Below, piece after piece: positions 47,137-59,977 of a stretch of 64,000 nt of DNA. Below the pieces are notes generated by a model. That model ran no database searches and was not told the origin of the DNA. It saw only the letters and a list, made by a program, of their open reading frames with translations. A program made the position numbers and the translations under genes. Origin of the DNA: Marsupella aquatica (taxonomy: Eukaryota > Marchantiophyta); the NCBI GenBank assembly GCA_973895155.1, contig OZ316897.1:13578001-13642000 (forward strand), in the 5' to 3' direction. The stretch's first letter is position 1, and every line of letters starts with the position of its first letter.

Positions 47137-47809
47137 GGTAGGACGACGAGAGAGTGATAACGTTACTAAGGGTAGGACCGATGATTTTCCTAAAGTACTG
47201 TACCTAGCTCGCTCCTAAAGTACCGTATCTCCTTTAGGAATTTCATTACTCTTACTCAGGGCCGTCTTGCATGTGACAAGTCCTTTGTGTTCCAGCCCTA
47301 AACTGAACCCGTGGCATTTGTAAATGCAACGACAGGCTGGCAGTCGTGACGGCGGCTTTAGAGGATATGCAAGGGCAAGGGCAGGAAATTTTCCGGCCCT
47401 TGAGGTCCCGAACTTTGAACTGCGAATAAAACAAAACCGCAGCGGCTCCTGCCCTGTACAATTTGTGGTGCCAAAGACAAAGAAGTAAATGCGATTGAGT
47501 AAGCACGGCACACGTAAGCTCTTCTTGATTGTATTTTGCCGACATCGGTGGGCTGCTAAGGGTCGCTTTCTTCAGGACTCTTGCACATGCAAGACAGCCC
47601 TAAGGGCCGTCTTGCATGTGGGCAGCCTTTGAGTTTCCGCTTCAACTGAACAGGTGGCATTTCAGCATTGGTAGGGCAATGGGAGGAAGAGGGGAGAGTA
47701 ATGACGTTCCTAAGGGTAGGACCGATGACATTCCTAAAGTACTGTACCTATCTCTCTCCTAAAGTACTGTACCTCCTTTACGAATCATGTCATTATTCCT
47801 ATTGTAGTA
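47137..47809. repeat. Direct duplication of a ~120-bp block, each copy followed by a MITE end
   Basis: Block one (47137-47257) and block two (47682-47809) share CTAAGGGTAGGACCGATGA, TTCCTAAAGTACTGTACCT and CTCCTAAAGTAC. Each runs directly into a MITE terminus (47258 and 47810), giving a ~550-bp repeat unit. The first unit contains one complete MITE plus the start of another. Confidence 0.8.
47258..47601. mobile_element. 344-bp MITE with 18-bp terminal inverted repeats
   Basis: The left end is AGGGCCGTCTTGCATGTG; the right end on the opposite strand is AGGGCTGTCTTGCATGTG (one mismatch). The interior carries GGAAATTTTCCGGCCCTTGA, shared with the family copies at 3409, 8154 (reversed) and 47810. 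A further left end starts one base later, at 47603, and breaks off near 47680 where the second direct-repeat block begins. Confidence 0.8.
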
Positions 47810-48130
47810 AGGGACGTCTTGCATGTGGGTGGCCATTGAGTTTCCAGCCCTCAACTGAAAGGATGGCATTTCAACAATGATTTAGATCTTTATTGATTTA
47901 GATCTTTGTGCCTCAACCTCCTCCTTAGGCAGCTTGAAGGCACAGGTGGTGATGGATAACAAAGGGCAAGTATTGGAAACTTTCCAGCCTTTGAGGCTAA
48001 CCGTCCACTTTTGCCTGATAATTGAGGAGTGTTGAGGGCAGGAAAAGAAAGGGCTCTTGACAAAAGGGGCTGTAGGAGAGAGTGATGGGCCTAAGGGATT
48101 GATCACTCTTCTTCAAGGTTTCTTTTTCAT
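47810..48130. mobile_element. MITE copy with an unclear right end
   Basis: It begins AGGGACGTCTTGCATGTG, then GAGTTTCCAGCCCTCAACTG. The family core GGAAACTTTCCAGCCTTTGA follows near 47967. No matching inverted right end is visible by 48200, so the boundary given is approximate. Confidence 0.55.
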
Positions 48131-50561
48131 CGTCAATGCAAATCTATGGAATATGCAGCTCTTCTATTGTAACCTCAGGCGTCCCATAAATGAGGTATAG
48201 GATGATGGGGATTGGCACATTCGTCATAAACAGTGACTAATCTTGTTTTGGGAGGACCAAATTTCTTATCTGAGGGGCAATTTTAATGACTGCTTAATAT
48301 GGTGACAGTTTTCCCTCTCAAAAGGGATGATTCTAGGTAGATAAGCTGTTCTTTGTAAGGGACAAAAGAAAAAAATATGAAGCCCAGATAAACCAGGGTT
48401 TGTTTTGCCCATTCCTATGAACTGCATAACAAGCTCACTTTTGAGCAGTTTTCCCAGGCACCCCACTTCAGGGAAGGACAGGTCACTTTTGCTAAGGACT
48501 CGTGAGAATCCTATTAGTTTCTATTTCTATAGAAGGTTGGGGATGAGAAACACGACAGATGGCATAGTATTTACGGACTCTACATTGGAGTCTAGCTCTG
48601 GGGTGTTCAAGAAAGTAACATTCAATTGAACTTTTTGTAACTTGTCAGAGTTGGAAGCAAGTTGAAAATACTCAACTAGTTCGAGCTTTTAGGGGGCCAC
48701 CTTCTCGATAGAGGCGATCACCGGGTTCCACTAAGGTCACCAGTGTGACACACCTCACGAAAATTTCACTTTGGTGCAATTCCAACACCCATAAGCCCCC
48801 AACCGTTGCACAGAACTCAGACTTGACACATTTCTTTCATCACAGTTGCCAACGGAACTGATTCTTCCCACACTCTTACTGCTGCAATCTTTGCTCTTGA
48901 CCTATCTCAATTCTCACTGCCTATAATTCTTGACCAGTTTATCATATCAATTGCATCGACACTCACGAATTCCACCACTATCGAACAGAATTTTCACACC
49001 AAGTTCTCATTCAATCTCACTTTATTCATGGGAAACGATCACAAAAGATCGAGGGTCTCTTGTAATGCAAAATTTCTTTCAAACTTTGCATCAAATGGAT
49101 TTTCCTTTCAAATGTGGAACGTAAGCCACTGTTGCTCGAGTCTGCCTCTCAGCATTTGGAATGTCAACATGGTGTGGTCCACGGCCATTGCGCCATTCCC
49201 ACAAGGATCCATTGTCAACATTCTCCCCGTCCGTGCGAGTGTCAATCCCAGCTGCATGAAGAAAGGATCTGTGAGGTCTGGGTAGAAACGCAAGGTAAAA
49301 AGTTGACCCTCAGGAAATGCTGGTTGCTAAAAAGCCTCCCTCCTCAATTTATTTTCTAAGCTCTCTGGGCAGACACACAAGGCAAAACAATGAAGGAAAA
49401 AGCTGCGAGATAGCAACAGCCAGACGGAACATTCACTGATCAGAGCTATGGTAGATGTCCAAGTTCTTGCATCGGTCTCGTTGTTTTCTTTCTGGCCTTT
49501 TATCACTCTCCACATGTACTCGTCGACTTTGATGCCTCCACACAACTTGGGCCAAGCCTTCTAACAAGCTCGGTGCTCGTTATAGGCACTGGCCACACCG
49601 CACAAGAACGCCAGGACCCACCAAGAAAGTGTTCGAAGTGTCTGCCCCACCAAGTTGCTTTCTGTTGCATGGAGACCCACAAAATAATTTTCTTTGCGAA
49701 ACTTATATGGGTGGGGTTCCATGGTTCAAAATACAGTTATGATATGTACATGTCACTCAGAGACCGGAAGTGTCTTCCACCAACCTTTTCCGGTCTTCCA
49801 CAAACCTTCGGTCATCAGGATAGCCACTTCTCATACAATTGGAGATAGAGACGGCCATTTGTCGAAATGATGTTTACCTATTCCATAAGAGATTCCTGCT
49901 CAGAAGTATACTTTTCTCAGATCATGAAACAACAATCCTCATAACGTTCCGTACATCCTTCAATTCTGCAATGCTCCCAACCAGAAACCCAATCAGGCAC
50001 AGAGCCCAGTGAATGACGGTCATTTCCAGGACAAACAGTCCGATTAGCAAAGTTCTCTGTCGTCACCTGAGGAGAGTTCTTCAGGCAAATAGGTCCGTGT
50101 TCACAGAATGCTCGAAGTGTGAATCCTGATACTACCTATGTGCTATGTGTTTACTCACGTTTGCCAGGACGCCATGGATCTATCCACCAATACAAAGCTG
50201 TATCCAAAGATCTCGCACCAGTCAGAAACTCGTTTCGGTTCTACAGCAGTGCAGGCCTTCCCAATTTAGTGTCCCAAACTCGTACAATAAGTGCTCAAAG
50301 TTCGGGTTATTCAGCAACAGCCCCGGAGAAACAGACGATTACAAATGCTAACAATCTATCAAGGATAATCAAGCAGACGAATCGGAAAAGCAAACCAAAA
50401 TCAGTACTAGACTCAATTTTGGGTGGCATTTTTTAGATTTTCTAATGAGGGAACGGTAACTCAGACCCATTGCAATAATTCATCAAATTTGAAACGTAGA
50501 GATTTTACTGTGGTATACTCGTCCTTGAATTATATACAAATGCATTTGGTAGGCCGTCTAG
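48131..50561. other. No gene seen
   Basis: Stop-rich sequence with short open frames on both strands (for example 49108-49293 on minus and 50119-50436 on plus), none recognised. The end nearest 50561 should be the 3' untranslated region of the ankyrin-PGG gene. Confidence 0.35.
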
Positions 50562-53500
50562 CTAGCTTATGAAGTACAAATCCCTTTCAATTCGCTTCTT
50601 ATTTCCAGCTTTCCCCAACATTTCCTCCTCCATCACCCGCCACCACATTGGACGAATACGGTAAAGCCTCCCGATGAACCAAACTAGTAGACTCAAGCAC
50701 ATGGTACCCCCCAAGGCTGTTGTGATAGTGATGTTTGTAGTATACTCAGATGCGGGAGGCAATGATGCATAGCCCGCAGCTGCGAACGCCCCCAGCACAA
50801 AAACGATAGCTATCACCAAGAGTATGGAGGTCATCACAAGGGCCTTACGCACCATTCGGACCTGGTGCTTGATAAAAGCGTCAGGCATGGGTAATACACA
50901 CCCCGCTCCTGCATATCAGACAACCCTTGCCGTCAGCTACAATTGGCAAGACATGTAACATCCCCAAATCCTATGCTCTCATCAGATGAAACTGAAATCC
51001 ATGAAAGTGATTACCCTACGACATACTGGGAAGGGTCGAATACCAACGCCCAGCTTTCCCAAAAATCGATTTTAAACTCGAAGTTACGTTTGCCAAACTA
51101 AAAGCATTTGTCTAGGTTACGGCAGCATGAATCGGATGTAATAACTCCAATCTCCTTTCTTTCCCCCAAAAAAGGAGTTCTGGTACGTGCATTATACGGA
51201 ACTTCACCAAATTCCCCTTGTAATCCTGCCAAAGGGTGCTTTGCTTCAGCCCAATCCTCAAGCTTCCACGAGCTCCATATTGCATTCTAGGGCTCATCCA
51301 TGGTCAATCTTGACAGAAACTTCCTTGATGGACAGTCGAGTATCTACTGCAAGTAGAGAGCATTTCATAATTGGTGAAATATTCAGCGGAATTTTTTAGG
51401 ATTCCTTTGGGCACAGACAGAGCAAAGGGGGTCCAGGGGATGTCACCCTGTCGAAACAGGTAAGAGTGTCATCATGTCGAAAAATTCACCTGCAATGACC
51501 GTGGCAACAGCGGAGAAAAATGCCAAGCTGTTGAGGCGCCAAAATGCACTTAAACTTAACGACTGATTGACAGCTGCAAAGGACTGGTAAGTGTCCGGGG
51601 GTGCTGGATACGGTTGTGGGTAGTTGTAGTACGGTGTGAACCCGAGCGGTGGTTGAAGCCATCCCTGGAATGTGATGCTTGCAATGAGCGCCGCACCAAC
51701 AAGAATGGCATTTGCAGCATCCACAAAGACCTGATTGAGCCAAAAGCGTCAGTCTAAGCTTGATTGATCGATCGAATTAGCTCCACATAATATTTGGTTG
51801 ATAGACCGCAGCTTTCCAGCAAGAAATGTGCTTCCTTCGTTCGAATCTCAAACCACTAATTGATTACCTGGCGATCTGAAGCCAACCTGTCTACATATTG
51901 TTGCACATCAGGACGCTCCAGCAGAATCTTCTCAATGTCTTTCCTCTTCGTTTCAACCGCAATTTGTAGGGCCGTTCTGTCGTCGGAGTCTTCCTCATTA
52001 GCACGAAGCTTCGGCTGGCTCAGCAGCAGTCTTGCTGCTTCCGTTTGTCCTGCAGTTCAGTTTCCAGCATACTACACACATCACTCTTCCATGTATGGCA
52101 GAGGACTAACACCACCACATAAACGGGTTTGATACGTACAGTGCACTAATCCTCGGAAGCAACCCAATGATAATTTGCTTCCATGTTATAAATGCACTGT
52201 GAAGATACCAGCTAGTCAATCCTAGACTGGCGCCTCTCCTTAAGTAACCCCTCGTAGCATACAGACTCTGATTTCGACAGAAATAAATTCTCTCAATTAA
52301 ATTTGGTTCCAGCCTGTCAAACACTACCCGCACTGCACATGAAAGTTAGGAAAACCCGTGAGAAATGCTATGTTTACAGCACGGACTCAGTATCTCCAGA
52401 TGAATCGTGAGTATTCACTATCTTGTACAGTGTATAATTAAGTTTTGCAACTGTTGACATAGTGGTGTTCACAAACTAGGTGCAATCACCAAGTCTTTAG
52501 TAATGCACTTCACGATAGAATGTTCATCGACTGGATACCACCGCCGAGTGTTCCTTGATGCAGTTCCCTTGATAGTAATCCTACAATGGCTGACACTTCT
52601 TCTCTTCGATTCACAACGAAACATGCATCAACTGGACACCAGCCGTGGCTCTTCACAGATTCACAGGTGGCGGTCAACAATTGGGTGCGGTCGCCGGATT
52701 TTCATCAATGGAGCGTACATCAATTGGCAGCTATCCCCGAGTCTTCATGAATATACTGTAGTTTCCAATAGAAGGTGCATCTATTTAATTACGATATATC
52801 GATAAAAAGTGGATGGCGTCACCAAATCTTCGTCAATTCATTTCACAACAAAAACTTCCTCAATTCAGCTCAAAGGAGATGTTTGTCAGAGCATTTCAAA
52901 TAAGAAAGCTCATCGATTCAATTCCAAGAACAGGATCTGCTTATCCAGTTAACAAAGGAGAAAATTCATCAGTTTCGCGGATGACAGAGATTGTTTTTCT
53001 ATTGTACTGTACTGTACTCCACTGCATTGCATTGCATTGCACGACCAAACAGAACCGAACAGACGATTCACTGGAGAATGGGAAGACCAACCAGCAATTG
53101 TGGCATAATGCAAAGGTGTCTGCCCATCGGAGTCGACCCCATTGATGTTTGAAACTCTGCCTGTCATTCGCAAGAGAGCGAGCAACAGGCTTTCCATTCC
53201 CGCATACGCTGCTCTGTGCATGAGAGAAATCCCCTTCTTCCCACCCGAGCCAATTTGCTGGCGCTCCGCCAGCTCCGCTGCTAGCTCTTTTAACAACTGG
53301 TCCAACACTGCTGGATCATCCCCGGGAGACTTCAAATGCTTGTGCACCGCGTTCACAAGCTCCTCGATCCTCTTATGCGGCTCAAAGGTATGGACAACCT
53401 GCAGTACATAACATACTGCAGTTTAGCACCTTGCGACATACGGGTTGGCCACAAATGAACCCCTTACAAAAAGCATCTGTTGTTCACTAACGAGCCCATT

Positions 53501-54127
53501 TTTGCAACATCTCATACTGGTGGGTTCAGAGAGAATGCACGTTGCGTCCCCCAACAATTTGTGATGAGTAACATATTGAACTCCTCAAATTGAAGCTAGG
53601 GAACGAGAAAGAAAACAACCCATATAGGTTGCCGCTACAAGACACTTGACCCTAACATACCACTCATTCATTCCCTGCCATGCCATATTTGAACTTTGCC
53701 AATGGAAACGGGCAAAGGGAGCTCCGAAACTCACCTCTTGGAAGCTGTCCGTCAAATCTTCTGGGAAGTGGACGCGATGGACGCACTTAGTGTAACAACA
53801 GTTGCACATCAACGACCTGATCCCAGCAGACAGCTTCAGCTTGCTAAGGCGAGCGACCTCCTCTTCCGCCTTTCCCGTGGCTTCTTCCACAGACTGCCAA
53901 GTGCGCGAGTCGCCACCAGCTGGCATGCTGTTGCTACCAATGTCACCCTCTGCCGCTAAGCTCTGCGCTTTGACCAACCAGTTCTCGTGCTTCAGCTTGA
54001 TGTCCCCTACCAGATCCTTGAAGCTGTTCAATTCCTTCGATTCCTCGTATATGGTGCTGTTCCGAAGAATTGAATCCGCTTTCCTTATAAGGCTGTGCAC
54101 ATCAGAGACGGCTATACTGTTTGCCAT
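50562..54127 (-). CDS. Ankyrin-repeat PGG-domain membrane protein, five exons, intact
   Basis: PGG proteins (ACD6/ITN1 group in Arabidopsis) join ankyrin repeats to a four-pass membrane domain and act in salicylate, ROS or salt responses; the role here is unknown. Minus-strand exons: 53735-54127, 53092-53398, 51868-52049, 51490-51730, 50562-50908, with GT/AG borders and fitting phases (1,470 nt, 489 residues). Residues 1-175 have no known domain and are helical and charged. Ankyrin-type repeats: ISLMHRAAYAGMESLLLALL, DGQTPLHYATIAGQTEAARL and DDRTALQIAVETKRKDIEKI (about 185-282). The PGG region starts VFVDAANAILVGAALIASIT (~295). A Pro/Tyr-rich loop (YNYPQPYPAPPD) follows, then helices LAFFSAVATVIAG, SILLVIAIVFVLGAFAAAGY and GTMCLSLLVWFIG. 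Most family members have more ankyrin repeats and a shorter N-terminus. Confidence 0.92.
52450..52840. repeat. Degenerate ~100-bp tandem repeat in intron 2 of the ankyrin gene
   Basis: Related blocks recur: TTCATCGACTGGATACC near 52522, TGCATCAACTGGACACC near 52624 and TACATCAATTGGCAGC near 52717, each followed by a CCGnG(T/G) and CTTCA element. GGTGC(A/G)(A/G)TC-type blocks lie between them. Strong divergence shows an old array. It explains part of the unusually long intron (53091-52050). Confidence 0.5.
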
Positions 54128-55234
54128 GGCTGTATGCCTTTGGGCTCACTCAATGGATTGCATGCAGCAGAGCTTGTAGGTCGAGTTTGCCTGCTTGCAT
54201 GCAGAGTTGGTGGAGCACGTTAATCATCGATCTCTACGTACTTTCACAAATCTAGAGCGAGACCCCCATCCATCATTCTCAATGACGTGATCTGTCAAGC
54301 CGAAGCTTAGATAAAAACGATGTCAAAATCTGGGTGAGACGCAGCAGACACACTGCCCTAAACTCCGAACCCATTAATCTAGGACAATCGTTATCAGGTT
54401 GATAGCGACTTCCGTGATCTTTCTCTTCTATTCTTGTCAATTCAATTACCCTCCATCAGAGCCAGCTACGGCTAACAGTTAAATACTGCTCGCTGGACAC
54501 CCGATGAATGCAGATGCTGCCATTTCAAAACACCCCTAAATGACCAAGCATACACAAATCAATGTCCTGATAGGCAGACAGGCACAATTCGTACCTTCGA
54601 CTGTAATATTGTCGACTGTTTTGGGTCTCAGCCAGTGGCACCCTCAACGACAGCAGCAACCTATTTATTACTCCGCCTCTATCTCTCGGTCGAAATTTCA
54701 GCAATTCGGCATCCTCGACCTCTAATCCCTCCCAAATCCAAACTAAACTGAACCGGTCTAAATTTCAGCAATTCGGCATCCTCGTCCTGTAATCCTTCCC
54801 AATCCAAACCAAACTTGAACCGGAAGAGAAGCGAACGTTTAGGGCTGGAAAGGGAGAGCTTCGAACTCCTTGTTACATGTTTTAGAGAACTACAGTAACT
54901 CACCAGCGAGAAAAAGTGTTCCACAGTGACTCCGTCGAGAATAAAGCCATTGCATAAAGAAGGGGACCCAATATTGAATATGTGTTTTGCATGTTCCAAA
55001 CGGAGGGATACCGACACTTGGCTGAGAGAGAGTCTCACTCAGCTGTCATCATTACTACGCAGTCCGGTCCCTCCTCTTTCGCGCTCAATGATGGCGGGGC
55101 GAACGGGGAATTTAAAGTGAAATTTGTTCTGGACCCACCTTATAAATTGGCCGGGCAGAAACAAATAATTGGGGCTCCAAGTCTCTCTAGAGCTCTAGGC
55201 CCCCCCTTCCCTTTCCATGGGACGAAAACTAAAA
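54128..55234. promoter_or_regulatory. Ankyrin-PGG upstream region with a 67-bp duplication
   Basis: 5' flank of the minus-strand ankyrin gene. A tandem duplication with AAATTTCAGCAATTCGGCATC starts at 54693 and 54760; both units continue into TAATCC(C/T)TCCCAA. No firm core-promoter site can be placed. Confidence 0.4.
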
Positions 55235-56165
55235 TTAAAATAAATTAAAAATATAAGAATAAATTTTTATTATATAATTTTAAATATATTTTAAAAATTA
55301 AAAAATATTTATTAAATTAAAAAATATTTAAATATTTATTTTCTATTTTTAATATTTATTTTATGAAATAAAAATTATTATTATTATGAAATTAATTAAT
55401 ATTATTTTAAATATTTAATAAATTTTATATTTAATAAATAAGTTTTATATATAATTTAAATGTATATATTTATGATTAAATATTACTTAAATTATTATAT
55501 TATTTATTAAAATTAAATTAATATTTATACATCATTTATCATTTATAATATATTAATTTAATATAACAAAATTTATATGTTACATAAAAATATAAGAAAA
55601 TTTAATTTATTTTGATAATTAAATTTAAATATTATATTTATTTTTTGATTTTAATTAAAATATATTCTTTATATTTATTTGAAATAAATATTAATTAAAT
55701 ATAAGATTTTTTAATTTTTTAATTTTTTTATAATTTTTTATAAATTATTAATATTTATTATTTTATATAAAGATGTTATAACAAATAATATTCAAAAAAA
55801 AATTAGATATTAAAATTCATATATAATTTGAAAAATAAAATATTTAAATAAATAAAAACAAAAAAATTTAGTTTTATTTTTCAAAAAATAAGAATTTAAA
55901 ATACTTTGTTTAATAAATATATGTTCAATAATATTTTTTTCATTAATTTTTGATGTAAATAATTTTTAAAATATATCTTTACATAATTAAATATTATATC
56001 ATTTTTTATAAATAAAATATATATAATATTTATTATTAATTTTATAAAATGAAAGATAATTATATTATGATATATAATTTTATTAATAGATCATGATATA
56101 TATAAATTATTTTAAAAATTTATCAATTTATAAAATAAATTTTTAAATATAATAAATTTTATTAA
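55235..56165. other. Nearly G/C-free AT island
   Basis: Over about 930 bp almost every base is A or T; the line 55261-55320 has no G or C at all. The left border is abrupt: a C-rich sequence (CCCCCCTTCCC at about 55200) gives way to pure A/T within 40 bases. The right side grades back to normal by about 56400. There is no tandem period and no open frame. Candidate explanations are an AT-satellite relic, a hypermutated transposon or a matrix-attachment region. Confidence 0.85.
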
Positions 56166-56607
56166 TATTTTTTATCTGAATTTAATATTAATTTTGAAAG
56201 TATTTGACAAAATTAACTTTGACATTTTTATGAATCATTAATTTGACTACAAGATTAATGATCCAAAAAGTGCTTTCGGTTTTTTTATTCAAACTCTGAA
56301 TGAGAAATTAAAATTATTTTAATATTTGATGATTATTTTCTGATGGAATTTTAATTTTGACAGAATTTTAATTTCAACGGGATATCACTTTTGATGACAT
56401 TTTGGGTGCAATTTGTTTGTACAATCATACCACGACTAAACGATCATACTGGCATATCTGCGTACCACGATGTTGTAAAGATTCTCTTTAAAAGATTAAA
56501 ATTCATATTGTATTATTAGAGTTTATTTAGAAAAAAAATTATTTAAGAGTTTCATAATAGTACTATTAAAACATATAAGTTATATTATGTATGCACAGTG
56601 TACAATC

Positions 56608-56720
56608 TATAGGGGTACACAGTAGTTCCACCAACTACAATGTATAGTCTACAAGAACGCACAGTAGTTCCACTAACTACAATATACATTTTACAGGGAT
56701 ACACAGTAGTTCCACTACTA
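56608..56720. repeat. Three tandem ~43-bp units
   Basis: CACAGTAGTTCCAC(C/T)A with ACTACAAT(G/A)TA recurs with the anchor at 56618, 56660 and 56702. It lies on the right shoulder of the AT island. Confidence 0.8.
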
Positions 56721-59700
56721 GTAGAAACCGGGGCAATTTAGACTGAACCTTTTAGGACTAAACTCACTAAGTCCTTTTGATATACTTTAAATGATTGGGA
56801 ACCATTGCTTCGGTTCACACAACTACTAGGATAGACTGTTAATGTTTAATGGTTTATAAAAAGACTAATTAATGAAACTTTGTTACTTTGTGAACTCTAG
56901 AATATTCATAATGGTTGATTTGTTGACTTTTGATAATGGTCATGGGGTTGCACGTAGTTGTCCTACACCCTAAAAGGGCATGGGTCAGATTGTCAAATAA
57001 TAAGTCCTATTATGCTCAATTCAGTTATCTTCCTTGCTATGTGAGAACAATAGTTATACAATTTATATTTATGGTGCTTGACTTTACCAATATCTTGTTC
57101 TGTCAATATAAGTTTGCCTAGCCAAGAAAAATGTGTACGTATATCAGGTTGGCATAATTTTCAATTCCTAGCCCGCTCTACTTCACCAACATTCCACTTT
57201 ATTGAAGTTTGTCAAGCCAAGATGAATGTGTAACATACCCAAGATGGTCAGTCAGTAACCATACTAACTTAAAGGGTTTCTTTTAAAGTTGTTTCTAACC
57301 ATGAACCCAAATTTAATCTGACTTGTTTAGAGCCTAATGTAGTATTTTGGTATTTTGGCAATCCTACAAACCCCTTACATGTGCTGGATGGTGCAGACTC
57401 AACAGCTCATCTCAACGGATCATGGCAGGGTGAAGAGTAAACGTGACTAAATCTTCCACTAAATATTGGTTTAGTGAGTTTGTGAGTGAAGAGCATCCAA
57501 TGCATACAGTCGAATGTTAAGGTTTTGCAGGGCTTTGTAATGTTCCAAGGGTTTTACAGTTGTGATGGCTCTTTTCTTCCAGTCTGAGCCGCTCCATTGT
57601 GTTTTGCCAAAAAATGGGGTGCTGCAAGCTACGATCAAGGTTGCAATGAAAGATTATTTCTAAGGACATTTAACTCAGAGCTAGGGCGAAGAAGGTTGCA
57701 ACCTTAGGTGGGGAGGACCTGCAATTGTGGTCTGCGACTGACATTGCCATTTGTTGCGTATCGAGCATCGCCATCATCATTTTGCTCATTTGAATAGGAT
57801 TAAGTGCGGCGAAGCAAGACGGGGAGCTGGAGAGTTGCAGAGAAGCCAAGTGCTGAACACTCTACTCAGGAGAATACACTTGTTCTGGCTCACTTGTTGT
57901 CAACTCTCGCACTTGGGTTTAGGGATTTGACGCTTTTGGAGGTGGGCTTTGACGCTTCTCGGAGGAACCTTGCACCTTTTTTGTAATAAAGCGGACGATA
58001 GTTGTTATTTAGGGTCATCAGGTCGGGGCGGAGATGTGGAGGATTGAGGTTGTTGTACGCAAACATCTTTTTCTTTCAAGTGGTGCTACGATTGCTTAGT
58101 GATGGAACCTTGGCTGTGGGATGTGTGTTGTAGCTGTTGTGATCAGTGACCTCTAGTTGGGAAGGACTTGCAAGAGTTGTGGTTTAGGGTCAAACATTCA
58201 TGAGTGAGTGGAGAGCTGCAGATTACATGCGACTGCAAAGGAGGCATTGGGAAGGACGCGATGAAGCAACAAGGAGCGACGCGGACTAAACTAAAATTTG
58301 GAAGCTTAGAGTGGGCCAACCCCAGCTAAATATAGTGCAGGAGTTGTTGCACAAAGGTGAGACTGTACTTCCAACTCGGGCAGGGACTGACTACATCCCC
58401 TTAACATTGAGACAGATATATGAACCTAGGAAGATGGAATATGATGAGGTTGATGATGTGCAATAGGCAACAGTTGGTGATTCACTTTGATGAAGTTGAT
58501 AATGACTACCTACACAGAGTCATAGAACGGGAATTGCTTCCTAGAATGATATTTTAGGGGGTAATTGTAACGTGCAAGTAAACAATAGAATTTTTGCTCG
58601 CACAGATAAGTTTTTCCCTTTTATTGGGGCCCAAAATGAGATCCGAAATCTTCCTCGCTAGCATGAAGGCACCGTTTGATCATCAAAAAAGGAGAAGGAA
58701 ATGACATAGGAAATGAGTAAATATGAGCATGTTCTAGTCCCCGAAATGTACTGGAATCAAAAATTAGGACCAATTTTTACGTGGCAACTCTTGCAATCTG
58801 TTTTAACCTCCATGTCCGATCATTCTAAATGACATTTGCTTCAGGCCAGCAAAATTGCTAGTCCAATCACGCTCATACTTTGGATCACTCACACGAGGTA
58901 TGGGCTCCAGGTACGGGCTCCCACATGGGAAATATCCCACCCAAGGCAAAGCAAAAATAGAAAATCCAACGCAATTCTCGCGTGAAAAGAATCCGCATTT
59001 CATTAGTGACGAGTCAAGGATGATTAAGGCCGTCTGGAACCTAATCATGTCACATGCGAGTGAATGAGAGAATCACCATTCCAAACCCCAGGCAAACCCA
59101 AGGCGAACCCTCCACTTGAGCAAAGCTTGTCACCCCAAAATCTCCAGTCTTTGGAAGCATTCTTCCTATTATTTCCTCGGCCTCTGTCTCGAGCTCGCGG
59201 ATTTGGAACTACTCTCAATGTTACAAGTCCTCAATGCTCACTCAAATCAAGTTTGGGTACGCGCCTCGCTGTCTCTGAGTTTTATTTTAGTCAAGAACTC
59301 TTCGTGAAGACATTCTATGTTTTTCAGCGTGGAAACGCTTTTCATTTCATTGCTAGAGTTTATTTTTTATTATTTTTCGGTTATTGTAAGTGCAAAGACA
59401 TGTCAGGAGTTCCAACAAATCCTCCTAACAGGAAATGGCGACTCAAGGTCCGTTGTTACAACCCGATGACGAATGGCCCTCTAGAAGATGACTCTCGGTT
59501 GAAGTGTCAAACCAATGTCGACACTCTCAAGGTCTAGGATTGACATAAAATTATGATAAAGACATGGCCGTCATCATTCCCCTTCTAGTCCTCTTAAAAC
59601 TGCGGAAGTCCCAATATATGAATACTGTACGCCGCTAGATAAGAACAACTTTCGTAGAGTCGCGCTTCATGCGGGACCCAACTCTGAGGTCAACACTCAT

Positions 59701-59977
59701 CGGAGTAATTCTCAAGCATGACACCTAGACTGGGAAAAAGAGCATCGGGGGATTCGGGAGTACTAGAAACGACATGCCACAAAAGGCCTACCTGTCCTCA
59801 GCAATCTCGCGCAAAACTACTCGTTGCTCCAGGATCCAATGGGACAATGAGTACAAGAAACGATGTGCCACAAATGGTCGACCTGCAATCAGCAAATTGC
59901 TCGTTGCTCCATGATCGAATGCCATGCGTCCGCCCACCCACTCGCATTATTTGGAACGCCTGCACCATCCGTCCGTT
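56721..59977. other. Long gene-free stretch
   Basis: No credible gene. A ~95-bp-spaced duplication with AGTTTG(C/T)C(T/A)AGCCAAGA lies at about 57110-57230. Stop-rich frames on both strands. It may be retroelement remains, but no RT or integrase motif was seen. Confidence 0.4.

Noticed and set aside
55235-56165. AT island considered as a replication origin or centromere satellite
   Set aside because: No tandem period, no conserved motif and only ~0.9 kb long; composition alone cannot support either claim.
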